DNA of 64,000 bases. Source: Epiperipatus broadwayi. Its lineage: Eukaryota > Onychophora > Udeonychophora > Euonychophora > Peripatidae. The notes under the pieces were generated by a model that was not told the DNA's origin, searched no databases, and saw nothing but the letters and a program-made list of their open reading frames with translations. Positions 21,425-34,990 of this stretch are shown in pieces; the stretch's first letter is position 1; each line of letters opens with the position of its first letter. The stretch is taken from NCBI GenBank assembly GCA_028023455.1, contig JAQFVV010000157.1:496001-560000 (forward strand), read 5' to 3'. The translations under genes were made by a program, and so were the position numbers.

Positions 21425-23189
21425 CAATCTTAGCTTAAGATTGAGCTTCATAGTTCCATCTACTAATCTGTATTCAAACCCTATATCCCATCCTGCTCCT
21501 TTTGTCATATATATGTATATTTTATGTATATATTTGAGATGCAAGCCTAAGTTATAAAATTTAAATGTTTCAGTAACATTTTTTTAAAATTATTAATTCT
21601 TTTTATTAAAGTACATAGGTGTGGCTCAAATATATATATATATATATGAACAAAAACTTACTAACAAAATATTGATTTTTTTAAATATTTTATTATATGT
21701 CATTTATACAACTTTTTCTTTTAAAGTACTTTTTTTTCTCTCTATTAAACTGTATTTTATAAAATCCAAGATGGAAGATGTACTGTTAATTGCCCAAAAA
21801 TAATTAAAGGGTTGTAAACACTATTGTTTTAATCTGGGGAAAGTATTTTTTATTAAAGTTTGTACTTAAAATGGGATTAAGATTAAAGATTTTCTTTTGT
21901 TATAAACATTTTTGTCAAATCTATTTCTAATCTGGAAATAGATTTGAATTTATTTTTGGACATTATCTAACAGTTGCATCTTTCAAAAAAAAAAACTAAC
22001 TAATTAAAAGTATTCCAGAAATACCTAAGCAATGTATAAAATGGCCGAATTTTAAATCACCAGATAGATTAACTACTATTGAAAGAACTGTGCAGTTAAA
22101 TGAATCCAAGCTGTGTTGAAATGTAAGCATAGAGCTCATCATCCACTGCCATTATATCATGCTCCCATAGAATGAAGTAAGAGCTTGACTAGAGAATCAT
22201 GGAATGCTGAATAAAAGCTTGCTGTTATTTAAGAATCAATTGCCATGCATGAGCAGACTTTGAAACATGAACCCTTAAAATGGTGCAATGTAAATTTTCA
22301 AACCGCAAGTAAAGCTAGTCTAACTAATCTCAACCTCTACTATCAAGACTTCTAATGTATTATTTAACTTTATTTCTAATATAATATGTAAATTGCTCTT
22401 AAATTATTTCTATAAATTCAATCTCTCTCATATGCTCTAACTTTCTTCAACCTTGGTGTAGTCATTTATTTATTACTTGATTTTATATGTGTGCTTTTAT
22501 TATTAATATGCCAACATCAAGCAAACTGGTGAGCTTAATTTATAAAGATCTTTTCTTTAAGTAAACCTTCATGAAGCGAGGTTATTATCGTCCCCTTTTA
22601 AAACATAATGCATTATTAATTAATACGTTCGCCAGATTTTTTTTTTTTTATGAATCAACATTTTAGGTTCGTTTTTAGTATAACAATTTGACATTTGTTT
22701 AACTTTGGATTTTCTACCTGGGGTGAATCCAGAACTCAAGCTAATTAACGCTTTGAAATCTTATTTATTTTATAAATGTTATTCAATTCTGAAAAAGTGA
22801 CCGATTAGTTTTTTTTTTTAATAACTGCTAGTTTTATTTTTACATACTCTTAAAATATCAAATACAGTACTTATATATTCCAGTTATTGTAAAATCAATG
22901 AAGGTGGGATTTATTTATTTTAAACAACAGAAAAGGGAAGGGGGTAAATCTTAATGTTTCTTTTACTAAATAAAAACCTCCATGTATATTTTATTAAATG
23001 AAATCTTCTCTCTCTATATATATATTATAGTGGCATAGCATATTATTTATATAAATTATGGCATTCAAACTAGGGTCATTTATTTTTGAAGCAGTAAAAC
23101 TTATTCAATGTCGTTAGTGACATTTATCATTACTGCATTACTGACATTCGGCCTACCTTTGTATATATATATTATATGCTTCTAATCTG
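21425..23189. other. non-coding, no recognised feature
   Basis: AT-rich DNA with AT microsatellites (near 21630 and 23015). No supported gene. Confidence 0.4.
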
Positions 23190-23480
23190 GGGGTTGCGAC
23201 AAGTTTGAACCCATAGATTTATTTCTCAAGCCTTTTTCTGAAGATAGTTGACCTTCCCAGAATCATTTATTTCGTATAAAAAGGCCTCTGGCGGTGATTC
23301 CCTAAGTCTGGCACATGCTATGCCTATCCACTTTCTTCATACAAAAGGCCTGCACGTCGGCGATGTCCACGGCATGCCTATCCACTTTTCTCTAAGCACT
23401 GCCCAAGAAGGGGGGCTTAGACTTCATTCTTGTCCAGAAGCATGACCGTTTCTCCTCTTAGTTATTTTTTGGCTATTATG
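23190..23480. repeat. GC-richer island with degenerate tandem unit
   Basis: Two related units of about 60-70 bp are seen. One holds AAAAGGCCTCTGGCGGTGAT and ATGCTATGCCTATCCACTTT; the other holds AAAAGGCCTGCACGTCGGCG and CGGCATGCCTATCCACTTTT. A 65-codon plus frame (23248-23445) therefore repeats MPIHF. Base composition is unlike the surroundings. It could be a repeat-family fragment or an old coding exon; I recognise neither. Confidence 0.45.
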
Positions 23481-23982
23481 TCAGTACCGCCCAAACTTTG
23501 TATTATTATTATTATTATTTCTTTTGTTTATGACCAAATTTTAGTGCTGTAATAATATTAAAATTGCACTCTGCTCAAAATATATATAAATGCCAACTAT
23601 TACTAATTTTATTAATTAAATTTATTTCAATCTTATACAAGCCCACCGCCGTAACTTATTTCTGTATTTAAAAGTATCTATAAGCCTTGGGGAAAATAAA
23701 ATGTTCTTCTTTCTAGCGCTAATTAAAAGAAGTTTCATTAAGTATTTTGTCATATAATCAAATATGTTTTCAAATGTATTTTATTTATTTTCACGACCGT
23801 AATGGCGTGAAAATAGTTTATATTATATCTGTAATGAACCTCGGAACGCTCCCCGAAATAATAGCAATTTTATGTAAATTCTTTCTAATAATCGATTGGC
23901 ATCTTAATATTGGACCCACCAAAGATGTGTGTTTGTTTATAATATATTATATAATTTATAAAAGAGCATATGAAAAATAATA
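23481..23982. other. non-coding, no recognised feature
   Basis: A TTA-rich stretch near 23505 and a 77-codon AT-rich frame with no family resemblance. Confidence 0.35.
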
Positions 23983-24039
23983 GCGTGAATGACACTATGT
24001 AATCATCTACCGCTTGGTAGACCGCTTGCTCATTCACGC
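23983..24039. repeat. two-tier hairpin
   Basis: The outer arms GCGTGAATGA (23983) and TCATTCACGC (ends 24039) enclose inner arms TCTACC and GGTAGA around the tetra/pentanucleotide loop GCTT. The stem is well paired and richer in GC than the flanks. Confidence 0.6.
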
Positions 24040-24259
24040 ACACACTAATGTATATACTTAATTCATAAATGTATGTGAATAATTTGTCACTATATTAAAC
24101 TATATTTTCATTGTCTAACTTATTTGAGTAGTTCGAATTCCTTTTTGTCCACTTCCAAACATACAGCCAAGCGTATCTATAGTTAAGTCATAGAATAGAT
24201 GTCTCATTGTCTTCTCCACTTTGCTAATGGGCCGGATTAAAATTAATTCTCATGTGCCA

Positions 24260-24450
24260 TCACTATTATGTTATTCATTAGGTGTTAGATCTGGGGCTTA
24301 GAGAATGGGTTCAAATTCAGGCTGGTCCCTGACCTAAATCTTGGGCTTGACTGGGTTTGAAGTACAGTTTGTGAGTTCCAGCTCATGTTAGATGGATAAA
24401 CATGTTTTGACCAGTATACTATTGAGAATCAGTCTATGAGGTGAAGAAGG
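24260..24450 (+). repeat. possible SINE remnant with B box
   Basis: GGGTTCAAATTCAGG fits a pol III B box. Downstream is a GC-richer 150 bp (GGCTGGTCCCTGACC, TTGGGCTTGACTGGG). No A box or target duplication could be fixed. Confidence 0.25.
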
Positions 24451-26265
24451 GATTTTACATCAAAAATAGTTTTATTATAAACACAATTCTCAAAATAAAT
24501 GCAATTGTGTGTAAAATAGAAATAAGATTACAGTTATTAACACAAATGCAAAAGCCATTCTTAAATATTGAATCATTTTGTGACACTTAAAAATATTAGA
24601 AAAAATATATTTATTTAGGGAATAATTAAGGCAAGACATGCAGCAATAAGTTTTGCTTAATGTTTGTAAATAAAGGAAGAGATAATATCATGGCCTAAAC
24701 TAGAATCAGATCTAAGCCACTTACTGGCAATGATAACAACTACAATCAAATATGCAATGAATAATATGAAAATCACAATGAAATGTAATTTTTGAATATG
24801 TTATAGATTGTGATAAATATAAATCAGCAAAATGTTTGAAGAAATCATCAGCAATTAAGATTAAGAAATGTTACTTTCAATTTTTTAAATATAATTTAGT
24901 AAATTTCTTTTGCAGACATTAGCAGGTCTTCAGAAATTAATAAATTAATATAAAAGAAGATACTCTGCATTTTGAAATAGAGTTTGTGATAGTAAAATGT
25001 CCTCTTAGTAATCTTAATGAGAGTGTATGAGAACCAATTAAGAAAGTCATTATGGAAATGAAATTTATTGGGAATATATTAATCAATTAAACCATTAAGA
25101 ATCTAAAAAATAAACTAAATAATAATTTACATCATTATAGGAATTTTGAAAATATGCTTACAAAATCTAATTAGCTACCTTTCCTATAAACTTTTTTCCT
25201 AATATGTGAACAACAATAGCAAAAGTCACAGAGATGAAACGAAATTTACTAATAAGGATAAATTATATAGAATACTGTGCAATTAATAATAGTTACAAAC
25301 AAATATACAAAAAAGTCACAAAATAAAAAAAATGAATAAAATCAAAATATTTCTTCTTACAAATGAGGTTAAGATTAAAAAAAAAAAGAACTATAAATTT
25401 CATGTCTTCTCTAAGATCAAGCGAAAGTTATAGAAAAGGTGATTATGTGGTGTTATTAAAAATAGCAATATTCTCAAAATGCTAATAATTAATTTAGAAG
25501 TGATTTAGTAAAAACCAAAAATATATATATATACACACATACATGCATAAAACTTTACCATAAAAACTACATTCTGATAAATTCATTAAAAAAAACCTGG
25601 AAGTTTGTGTTTGGTCATTGGAAATCTATCAGCAGAAGGAGCACAACAGTTACACTCAAATAATCCAATTGAGTTATGTTTTGTTCTTTACTCAACTGAG
25701 AATTCAAATTATAATTTTTTGCTCTAGCCATCCATTTTATCATTACACTAAACTGCACAGGATATTGATTAATTTGCACTAAAGCATTTAAATAATAGAT
25801 TATAAATCATATTAACATTGAGATTATTGCCATACACAAAAAAGCACACACACACAAATTCCATCATTCACAATTAGTAGACCATCATAATTACAGATAT
25901 AATCTGCTATCAGGTAGTAATCTCAAAGTCAATCTAGCTATCTATTAAACATTGGAAAGCAAACAAATATCTTATTTATATAAAAAGAGTCACCACAAAC
26001 AATTTTCATAATTAACATATTATTAATTATTTACCTACAATCTGGGTATACATGGAATTTTCCAGAAATCAAGTGACATTATGATATTATTGCACAAATG
26101 TTTATGTTCTTAAGAATTTGCTAAGCTAGTAAACCATGGGTTGAAAATATTCATTTTTGAGAAATTCACTCATTTTACTCCCATTTTCTCAGCTAATTTA
26201 TTTGCTCTTATTAATAGTTGTAAAGTTGTTTTGAAATCTCATTCTTTTTACACCAATGTGAAAAC
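24451..26265. other. non-coding, no recognised feature
   Basis: Very AT-rich DNA; short AC runs near 25530 and 25850. No gene. Confidence 0.4.
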
Positions 26266-26366
26266 AAAACAGGGAAAATTCTCCATACAGTAGTGCCACT
26301 CAGTGCAAGCCAGAATAATCAATAAATGCCAGAAAGTACTACTGTATGGAAAGTTTTGCCTGTTTT
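26266..26366. repeat. 101-bp foldback element
   Basis: The arms AAAACAGGGAAAATTCTCCA, then TACAGTAGT, and the inverted ACTACTGTATGGAAAGTTTT, then GCCTGTTTT, enclose a 42-bp loop. It has the build of a small MITE. No target duplication is clear. Confidence 0.75.
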
Positions 26367-29300
26367 AATAACAACTATGAGCAAGCATAAAAAATAGTGA
26401 TCATGATGTTTAATGTAAAAACAACAAGAAATCCATTTTGTTGACTTATTTTGTAATACCATTTATAAATTTTATTGAAAATTTATAGTAGAATTTAAAA
26501 ATATTTATTGTTTATGTTAATATATACTTTTTTGTAACAGTCTATTATTATTATTTTTTTTAAAAAAAAAATAAAGAAATGAATCTTTTAATATTTGTCA
26601 ATTTCCATTTTCCAAAGTTTCATTTAAATAATAACTTTTTAAATCCTCAGAAATTTTTTATATAAAACAATCATTGGACAAAAAGCTAAAGAACCATTAA
26701 TGTTAGAGCAAAAAACAGAATAATCAGGATTGAAAGGTAATGTAATTTTTACTTTTGGTTAAACAATATTTGTGTACTAAATATAAAGTTTATTTAAAAC
26801 TATAGAAAATGATAGCAATACCTGAAACTTTTTATTAGAACATAAGTCACATCATGACAATAATCTGAAAACATGCAAATTACTTATTGATTAAGAGATT
26901 AACTTAAATTATAATATGAATAAAAAAAAAACAAATTAGTTTTAAAAAAATGACATTACACAATTTTTCTATTAAAAATACATTTAACATATTTATAGGC
27001 GCACAAATTAAAGGCTTCCCCTCAACAAAACAAAACAAAAAAAAACACAAATCCTAGATTATTGCAGAAAAATAAAATCTGAGAAATATCAGAAATCATG
27101 ATTTATAAATATATTCTAAAAATGGAGACATTGATGTCTTTTGTTATAACAACAAAAATATTGGAGAAAGTTATTACAGTTTGAGATGGGTAGGAAAAAA
27201 TCGATAATCTTCAATATCTTAATGACAACACACAGAAGAAATATACATATAAATTCTTATTAATAAATTTAATGGACAGAGTAAAAAGATTAAAAATAAA
27301 AATGATAAGTAAAATTTGTAGTAAGGTTGTAGAAAGCATTTACCATGTATATCAGAGATTAATAATAAAAAATCAAATAACTGATAGATTCATCACTGTC
27401 TAGACATCAATAAGGTTACAGTTAAAAATTAAGAAATGTCTTCAGATGATGAGACATTTAGAAACAAACTATTTGTGTTCTTTACAGATGTGAAAGTTGG
27501 ATAATAACGGTTTTAAAATGAAAAAATGTTCATCTTTTTATGAAAACATTTAAGAATGTCTTCAATATTAAAAAACAATAACAAAACAAATGGAAACTGG
27601 ATCAGATTAGACCTTTTTTTTCCTTTGCTTGGACAAAGTATTGGGTTGAAACTAAGTGATCTTTAAACATATCAGATATTTCTATTTATTACAAAAAAAA
27701 TATAATGCTCAGAAAAATGAAGATAAAAGAAGATAATCAACAAAATAGATGTATAGATCCAATCATAACAATTATAAATATTCCAATAAAATGTTGAAAA
27801 TCCTAACAAATAATGAATCATTTTGAAAAATCAATAACTTTATAGTATTTAATTGTAACAATAAAATTTTCCTATGATTTCTTTAAATTAAATAATATGG
27901 AAATGATACTTTTCTAACGATGAGTGTTTATTGTAACCTACTTTTAACAAATTACAATTCAATCGTTTAATTTTAATGCTTAATATGTTTAATTTGAGAA
28001 AAAATAAAAGTTATATATAGTAGACCTTTTTATTCACAAATCTATTCAATCATTGTTGGAAATAGTGACAAATAACTTATACTTATTTGTCAGTTATGTC
28101 CTCTTTTGAGGACTCAGCACAGGGCTATGTTATATGGTTGCTATCATAGTGAAGGTATTATTTTATACCAAATAAGTGCTGTAAATTGTTGAATAAAAAC
28201 TAGTTTAAAATAGTCTCAAAGACAAAAAAAAAAAAAAAAGCCTATGAGAAGCCATGAAATTTTTTCTCTTTACACGATAAAATAAAAATAACAGAACATG
28301 AAAAAAAAAAAGTATAATACTGAAGTTAGCCAGACATTTAATGAAAATAAATCAGTTTTTGATGCTATTACATATATATGTGATTGTGCTATTTTTTTCT
28401 CTGAATTTATTACTATATCTTAATCTATTTTGGTGTAAATTATTCTTGTTGATAACTTAATATTTAGAATTTAAATATATATATTACTTTCAAATATAAA
28501 GTTTATTTACACTCTAAAAAATACAGACAGTTAGTACATATTCTAGATCTCATTGGACTAATCACATATGACAGGTCAGAAATTACAAACAATAAATGGG
28601 TAAAGATTATAAATACAATCCAAGGAATGAAAAGGTTTACACTAAATACAATTTGACTATTGAATTTATCCAAGATTCCGATTACATTATACAAAGTCTA
28701 ATAACACAATGCTGGGTCATAGGTAAAATCATTTGAGTAAATATGAAGTAAACAGGAAAACAAATATAAGTGGGTTACATTATAAATGGGTTACAATATA
28801 AATACATTACAAGTGTCAAATAGTTTTAAAAGCAAGAGGAAAATTTGGAGTAACAATGCCAGATAAACCTGTCAGTGACAAGTAACATTTACAATATAGG
28901 ATAACATAATATAATATAAAGAGTGAACAATCTTGAACCCTAATGACCTGACATATAAATTGTTAGACCCAGAGTAAGGGGTGGTTAAATAAAAATTTCA
29001 AAATACACAGAGAATTAGACATAATATACATATGGTAGTATAAGGGACAACAAGCTAATTAGCAATAAAACCATTCATTGTACAAAAAGAAAGGCCTTAA
29101 TATATTGTTCAGGAAGACCAAGTCCAGATCAACTGCATGTCGTGAGGAGTTATGAAACTTGAAGGCAAAGAAAATTATAAAACCTCACTAAGGTTCAGGT
29201 TTGCTCTGCTAGCAATGGCATAAGGTTCTTTTGTCTTTATCCATAAACTTACGAAACATAAATTGCATAAAGTTGAGTGTTATCTATAATTTCAGGTATC

Positions 29301-30344
29301 CATTTGAAAGCTTGGAACCAAATGATAGTGAATAAAGAGGACTACTGTATTAATAACTACAATAATAATTATTGAAACTAAATTAGTCATATAAGGAACT
29401 ATTATTTTATCAAATTTATTACAAAGAAATGACATTTAGAACCCTTATTGCAAGACATTAGAAAATTTCATTTATGATGCACTGTAAAATTCTAGAAATA
29501 TAATAGCAAAATCAATCTATTATTCAGCATGTTAGATGTGACATTATAGAAGTTACTGTTGTAATATAATAATTTCATTGGATTGGACAAATAAAAATAA
29601 TAAACAATATAAGATTTCCTAAAAAATATATATTTTATAATAAACTTGAGTATGGTTTTTATGGAGATGTATTGTTTATAGTATAAAAAAACCACCTCAA
29701 AGATACTCTAAAGAAGTGTAATACTAATTATTGTCATTGAGAATATATAGCTGAGAAAAGAATATAATGAAGAGCTACAATTAGATGAGATATTAAAGTC
29801 TTTCAGGAAAAAATCTTGCTGTACAAAAAGTTAAAAGACAGCATTGAAAAATATCAAACAAATGAAATAAGTGACAGGTATATTTTAAATATAGACACAT
29901 TTGTAATTCATGGATTGATTTGTATAGCTATTACAAAATTCATCTCTAGTGTATCACTACATTATTATGTGAAGTTGAAATGATCATATCATGAATATAT
30001 AATGGAAATATGAATTTTAATTGCTTTGGGATGAAGAATGAGTCAAGAGAGGGTTTACCGGTTTCCTATTTTTCTTTTTTATTAACTAGACATAATCAAC
30101 TTAAACAGAACTACAAGTCATTTTTTTACATGAATTATAAAGTTTATGCAAAAAAAAAAAAAGTTAAACAAAATAAAAACTTTAGTAACTAAACAAATAA
30201 AAAATAAAAGTTCATACCAATGATGAAATTAAATTAATTCTAAACAATTTTCTTGATAAAAAAAAATCTAAACCACAATCCTTAACTTCATGAAATAAAT
30301 TTATTGCTTGTATGAAATTGGAACCAATATTTTATTTAATCTTA
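26367..30344. other. non-coding, no recognised gene
   Basis: Very AT-rich. A composition change near 28500-29300 (fewer A-runs, more mixed sequence) could be untranslated or intronic sequence of an unseen gene, but I find no exon. Confidence 0.35.
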
Positions 30345-30385
30345 TACAAGGGAGGACCCAAAAATAACTGGAATTTTGCAATAAA
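30345..30385 (+). mobile_element. possible mariner-like end
   Basis: ACAAGGGAGGACCCAAAAAT following TA resembles 5' ends of some mariner-type elements. No matching right end or transposase was found, so this is weak. Confidence 0.25.
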
Positions 30386-32346
30386 ATATTGTATATTTAT
30401 TTTTAGGTGTTGCAAATTGAAGCTCTTTAAAAGTATAGTCTATTTAAAGCAAGACGCTGGTTGAATCCTGTGTCATTGTTCAATGTAGTCTGAATACACT
30501 TGCAAAATAATGTGTTTTAACGCCTCCATTATTCCTCCCCCCCAGTTCTAAGTGGGCAAAAAAAAGAGACACTTTTTCATTCAAGAGATTAAAAAAAAAA
30601 TTGTACAAAGTGAGATTGAACAAATACAGTATATAGATAAGCTGAGTTATGCTGAATTTAATTAAAAAGTGTTACACACTCAAGGCTTTGAGAGATGACA
30701 CTTTGTTGGGATGAAGTTTGCACTTTTTCTTTGCCATAAAATGAAATGTTACATTTTATCACATCGCATAAATGTTTCAGAACTTACAGATAAAATGCCT
30801 GACTTGTTATGAACTAAATTTGAAAAAAAATTAATGACAGTTGAATAAAAAAACAACTCAGCATTGTTTTGACTTTGTACTTCTCTTGCAACATTTTTTA
30901 GGAATGAATAAATTTAACATTTCAATTAAACCACTCATAAATTTATATTTTTATGAGATCAGCTTGTTTATAATCTGTTTCAAGCATTACAACTTTTTTC
31001 TTTGCTATTTTCTGTAAATGAAAACAGAATTTCACATTGTTTGAACATTTCATTTCAGCCATTATAAAAAATTGACAAGTATATAAAATACTTTACAAAA
31101 AAAATGTGCTATGCAGCCCTAGGATTTCACATAGCAATGTCATTTAGCAGAATGATGCAGAAGAGTTCCTGCTGGAAGTATGTAACAGCAAAAGTATATA
31201 CTACAACAGGCATGCAAACCAGAGAGCAATTCTGTTATTTTTGAGTCTCTCCCCTCTAAACTGTATATATAAGTATAATAATTTGTAATATTTTTAAATA
31301 TAATTAATTACAATTTATAAATAGCTTTGGTTTTTATGTACAATCTTAATAAAATTTAATAATTATAAATTTATATCTGAAATTGGTAATTAAGCCAATA
31401 AACATCACATGATCACCATAATTATAAAATTACAACATAAAAATTCTGGAATCATTATTTCTGAAACAAAGTAAATTTGCCGAACTAAGATTAATAATAA
31501 ATTTATATTTGGGAAACCTTTTATTATTAAAATCTTATCTAAAAATTTTGTAAATCCATTATAACAATAATCTTATCTATAAGTTTTTCAATTGTCAGGT
31601 CAATTCTTAATACTTTTTTCTTAATATTATTTCTGCAACTAGATTAATATCAAATTCTATGTTATCTTTATATCATTATAAGATAAATCATTTTAAATCA
31701 ACATGCACATTTTCTATAATAAAAAAAATAAAACATACTATTTATAAAATATTTTTAAAATTATATTTAATTCTAAATTCAAATCAGAAAAGACAAAAAA
31801 TGAAAGAATATTAAATTAATTTCCTGACAAAATCAAAAGAAATGAATGAAATCAAAAAGAAGTCCCTACTGTAAGTAAATATTTGTGTTCAAATTCTTAC
31901 TTATAAAATGTATGTGAATACACCAATAAAATTTCAAGAAAAAATATGGACATATATATATATTATAACAATGTGTACATATATATATATACATAGTGCA
32001 TAAGTATATGGATACATATGTTACATGATATTATTAATAAAAAAATAAAATTATATTTCAATATTTTATTGTTTGAAAAAAGGTTAAAATAAAAAGAAAA
32101 GGGAATATCTTGGGGATTAAGTTAAAATACTAATTATAACTTACCTTTCTTTTCTTTTGTGTATTAAAATTTAACATACAATTGAAAACAAATTTACACA
32201 AGATTAAAATCAGTTTTTGGATATAAATTCCAGACTGACTAATTAACAATAGTTAACCAATTTCTGTATAAACAAAAATATAAGATAAAAAACAAAAAAT
32301 ATAACTAATTAAAAAAATTAACGATCAAATGAATTGATATCATGGG
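30386..32346. other. non-coding, no recognised feature
   Basis: AT-rich with AT and ATAC microsatellites near 31960-32010. No gene. Confidence 0.4.
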
Positions 32347-32349
32347 TAA

Positions 32350-32562
32350 GAATTCAAGCAATGGGTGGAGTCAGAGAGTATAAATGCAGCAAATACCCAT
32401 TGTCCAGGGTCAGAAGAGAGAGAAAAAAGAAAGATCAGCAGCAGCAAAAAAAGCAAAAGAAGGAAGCCAGTTAGTTTCCCAGGAGAGTTGACCAAAGTCA
32501 GCCCACTGAAGAGTCTACAAGCAGCTAAAAAAATGACCGAGTCTATCAAGATGAAATAATCT
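32350..32562 (+). other. candidate terminal exon, basic Lys/Ser-rich
   Basis: A 70-codon open frame follows the stop at 32347 and ends in TAA at 32560-32562. It contains INAANTHCPGSEEREKRK, SSSKKSKRRKPVSFPGEL and SPLKSLQAAKKM. GC content is well above the flanks, and an AATAAA lies at about 32775. The KKSKRRK run resembles a nuclear-localisation signal. Against it: no pyrimidine-rich acceptor upstream, no ATG near the start and no recognised family. It could also be a chance purine-rich stretch. Confidence 0.25.
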
Positions 32563-33520
32563 TTATAAGATCATGTTATTAAAAAAATGCATTACTAGAC
32601 CAAAGCTGAATGTTTGTTCATTTCCATCGCCCATCTCCTATGCACAAATAGTGAGATGCAGTAATATATATTGTACAGCTATGCAAGGTACAAGTTGTAA
32701 TAAGTTTGTTTACAATTATTTAAAAATAAAAGTTTTCATAAATAATGCAATAAGTTTTAAAATTGATAATGAATAATAAAATTACTGTCAGTAAATGATT
32801 GAAGTAAAAACATCTTATTTGAAAGAAATAATGGTAATCATCTGAAATCCGGGCATTGCTGCTTGATGGCATTTGATGCTATATAAAATCAATCAAATAT
32901 AACATTACCAGGCCACAACTTTTTTTTTTTTATATAACATGATTTCTTTTTTATTAAACAAATTTTTATATTCATTTTCATTGTTTTTTTAACCTGACAT
33001 TTTTCTTTATTCAACAAATTTTGGTAATTTAACTTTGTGTTTATTTTTCTAATTTTAAAACTTTTGACTGTTTCACAACAAAAAAAACTTGTTTTAACCC
33101 AGCTGAAAAAATATAATACAATTATTTGGGACTTGTTTCGACTTTGTTCTACCCTTTTTTTTTTTGGTTGAGTAAATTGTTTTTATTCTTATTAAATCAA
33201 AAGTAACTTTTGTGTTTTTGGGGGGTAAAAACTGTTTTGAAACCCCCACCCTTGGATAAATAATTGTAACAAAAAGTCAATAATTTTTTTTAAACAATTT
33301 TTTTTCACTTTTTACTTTTATTTATATTTTGTTTGAATTACCTTTTTTTTGGCTTCTACAATAAACAGCTTTTTTGGGGGGATTTCATACTTTATTATTA
33401 TTAACAAAAAGTAAACAAAAATAGTAATTTATTTTAACCCCGCTGAAAAAAGATAATTCAAACACTTGTCACTTTCTGATGAAATAAAAAAAAAAAACAC
33501 AAACTTTGGACTTTTTGAAC
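32563..33520. other. T-rich non-coding with short direct repeats
   Basis: A block TTTTAACCC(A/C)GCTGAAAAAA occurs at about 33094 and 33432, inside long T-runs. No gene. Confidence 0.4.
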
Positions 33521-33790
33521 TTATTTTTATCTATTATTTTATTGCTGTAATAAAAAGTCTGGTATTTGGGAAGACATTATGTGCCTGAAAAAATGTCACA
33601 GTCTCACTTTCTGTACTCAGCAATTCTGAAAAGATTAAAAATTGCACGTTCTCCTCAGACATTTTATTGGTCTTGTATATTTTCCATGCTGAAACGCGAC
33701 TTAGCGCGTGAGCTTTGTCGAAGTGTTCGAATATACTCTTTGCCAATTTTTTACATATTAACATTTTTTAGAAGAGTGGGGACCATATGA
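33521..33790. other. mixed-composition segment with overlapping frames
   Basis: Opposing frames of 74-76 codons overlap here (33566-33790 plus, 33534-33764 minus). Several CpGs (GAAACGCGACTTAGCGCG) stand out from the AT background. I recognise no domain on either strand. It may be an old repeat fragment. Confidence 0.25.
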
Positions 33791-34430
33791 CAATCATTAG
33801 TAATTAATGACATTATTTAAATATAAATGACATTATTCTATTATGGAGATTTGAAAAGTTGTACTGACTTGCAATTAAAACACTCTCAAGCGATATGGTA
33901 ATCAGTTATGAATAGAACAAATAAACACACAAATAGTTTCAAAGCACAAATCAGGCCATAATATTTTTGTGCAACGTCATGTAAAGCGGCCTGCAATGAG
34001 TAATACAATATAAATGTTGTATTAAAGCTGTACGGTGGCAGAAATGGCATTTTTATGTGTTTTGACACATAAATAATGCCATCAAGTGGATGTGCCTGAA
34101 TTTCAGATGATTACCGAAATAATCTATAAAAGGTTAAAGAGTTTTTATTATTAGTTTAAAACAGTTTGCTTAAAGTCTAAAAGTAAGTCTTTTACATGAA
34201 TTTAAAATTTTCTCTTTTCATTTAATTTAAAGGGGAAAAAAAGGAAATATTAAAAACTAAAAAAAATCTCTTTTCATTTATTTAAAATAAAATAGAAATG
34301 TCTGCACAAATAACTAATTGATTGTAAACATAAAGAAATAGTAAAATGTGTGCATGTTGAAAAAAAATAAATAATAAAAATGAAAGTTAAACATTAAGAA
34401 TGAATGAAAGCGTATAAGTTAAAAAATTCC
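33791..34430. other. non-coding, no recognised feature
   Basis: AT-rich DNA without supported features. Confidence 0.4.
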
Positions 34431-34990
34431 CTCAAAGATGCACATACTAATAAGCAAAAGAATGAAGTAAGCAATGGCTACTAATTAAGATCCATAAACA
34501 ACAAGGATTAGCAATGACTACTAATTAAAATCCATAAACGGGATTAATTAAAAGGCATCTTAAGAATTTAATCAAAGCAGTGGACAAATTCAAAAACTAA
34601 TTAAAGAAATGACAACAAGGTCATCATATAAATAGGTCCAAAAATTTCATCAATCAATGATACACATATTTAGACACAGTCAGTCTCATATCTAAAGTCA
34701 ATCACCTGTTATACATATTTGTTAATAAAGACAATGCAGTGTTGAGCAGTTTATGGAGCATATGATGGACTCCAATGCAGTCCAACAGAACATCAGCAGT
34801 CTGCCCAATAGAAGTAATGCCCATCTAATAATTTAAAGCTGCCAAAAAGTGTCTAACTGCCTTGAGTAAGTAGTAGCACGAAACCACATTTGTCAGGATC
34901 ACAACATAAACCTAAAATCCAACCGGTTGGCAAGACACACATGAAGAAGCAAACAACAAGAAGCCATCATGTTCCAAAATCCTCTAGGTA
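34431..34990 (+). other. LTR- or promoter-like segment, unproven
   Basis: A direct repeat AGCAATGGCTACTAATTAAG / AGCAATGACTACTAATTAAA (about 34472 and 34511) precedes a TATAAATA box (34628), then an AATAAA at 34726 and a mixed-composition tail. The order enhancer-like repeat, TATA, polyadenylation signal is that of a solo LTR, but no ends or target duplication could be fixed. Confidence 0.25.

Noticed and set aside
32340-32549. Minus-strand frame with Leu-rich run, as a membrane protein
   Set aside because: It is the complement of a purine-rich Lys/Ser stretch, and the Leu run comes from CTT/CTG complement of AAG/CAG; the plus strand is the better candidate.
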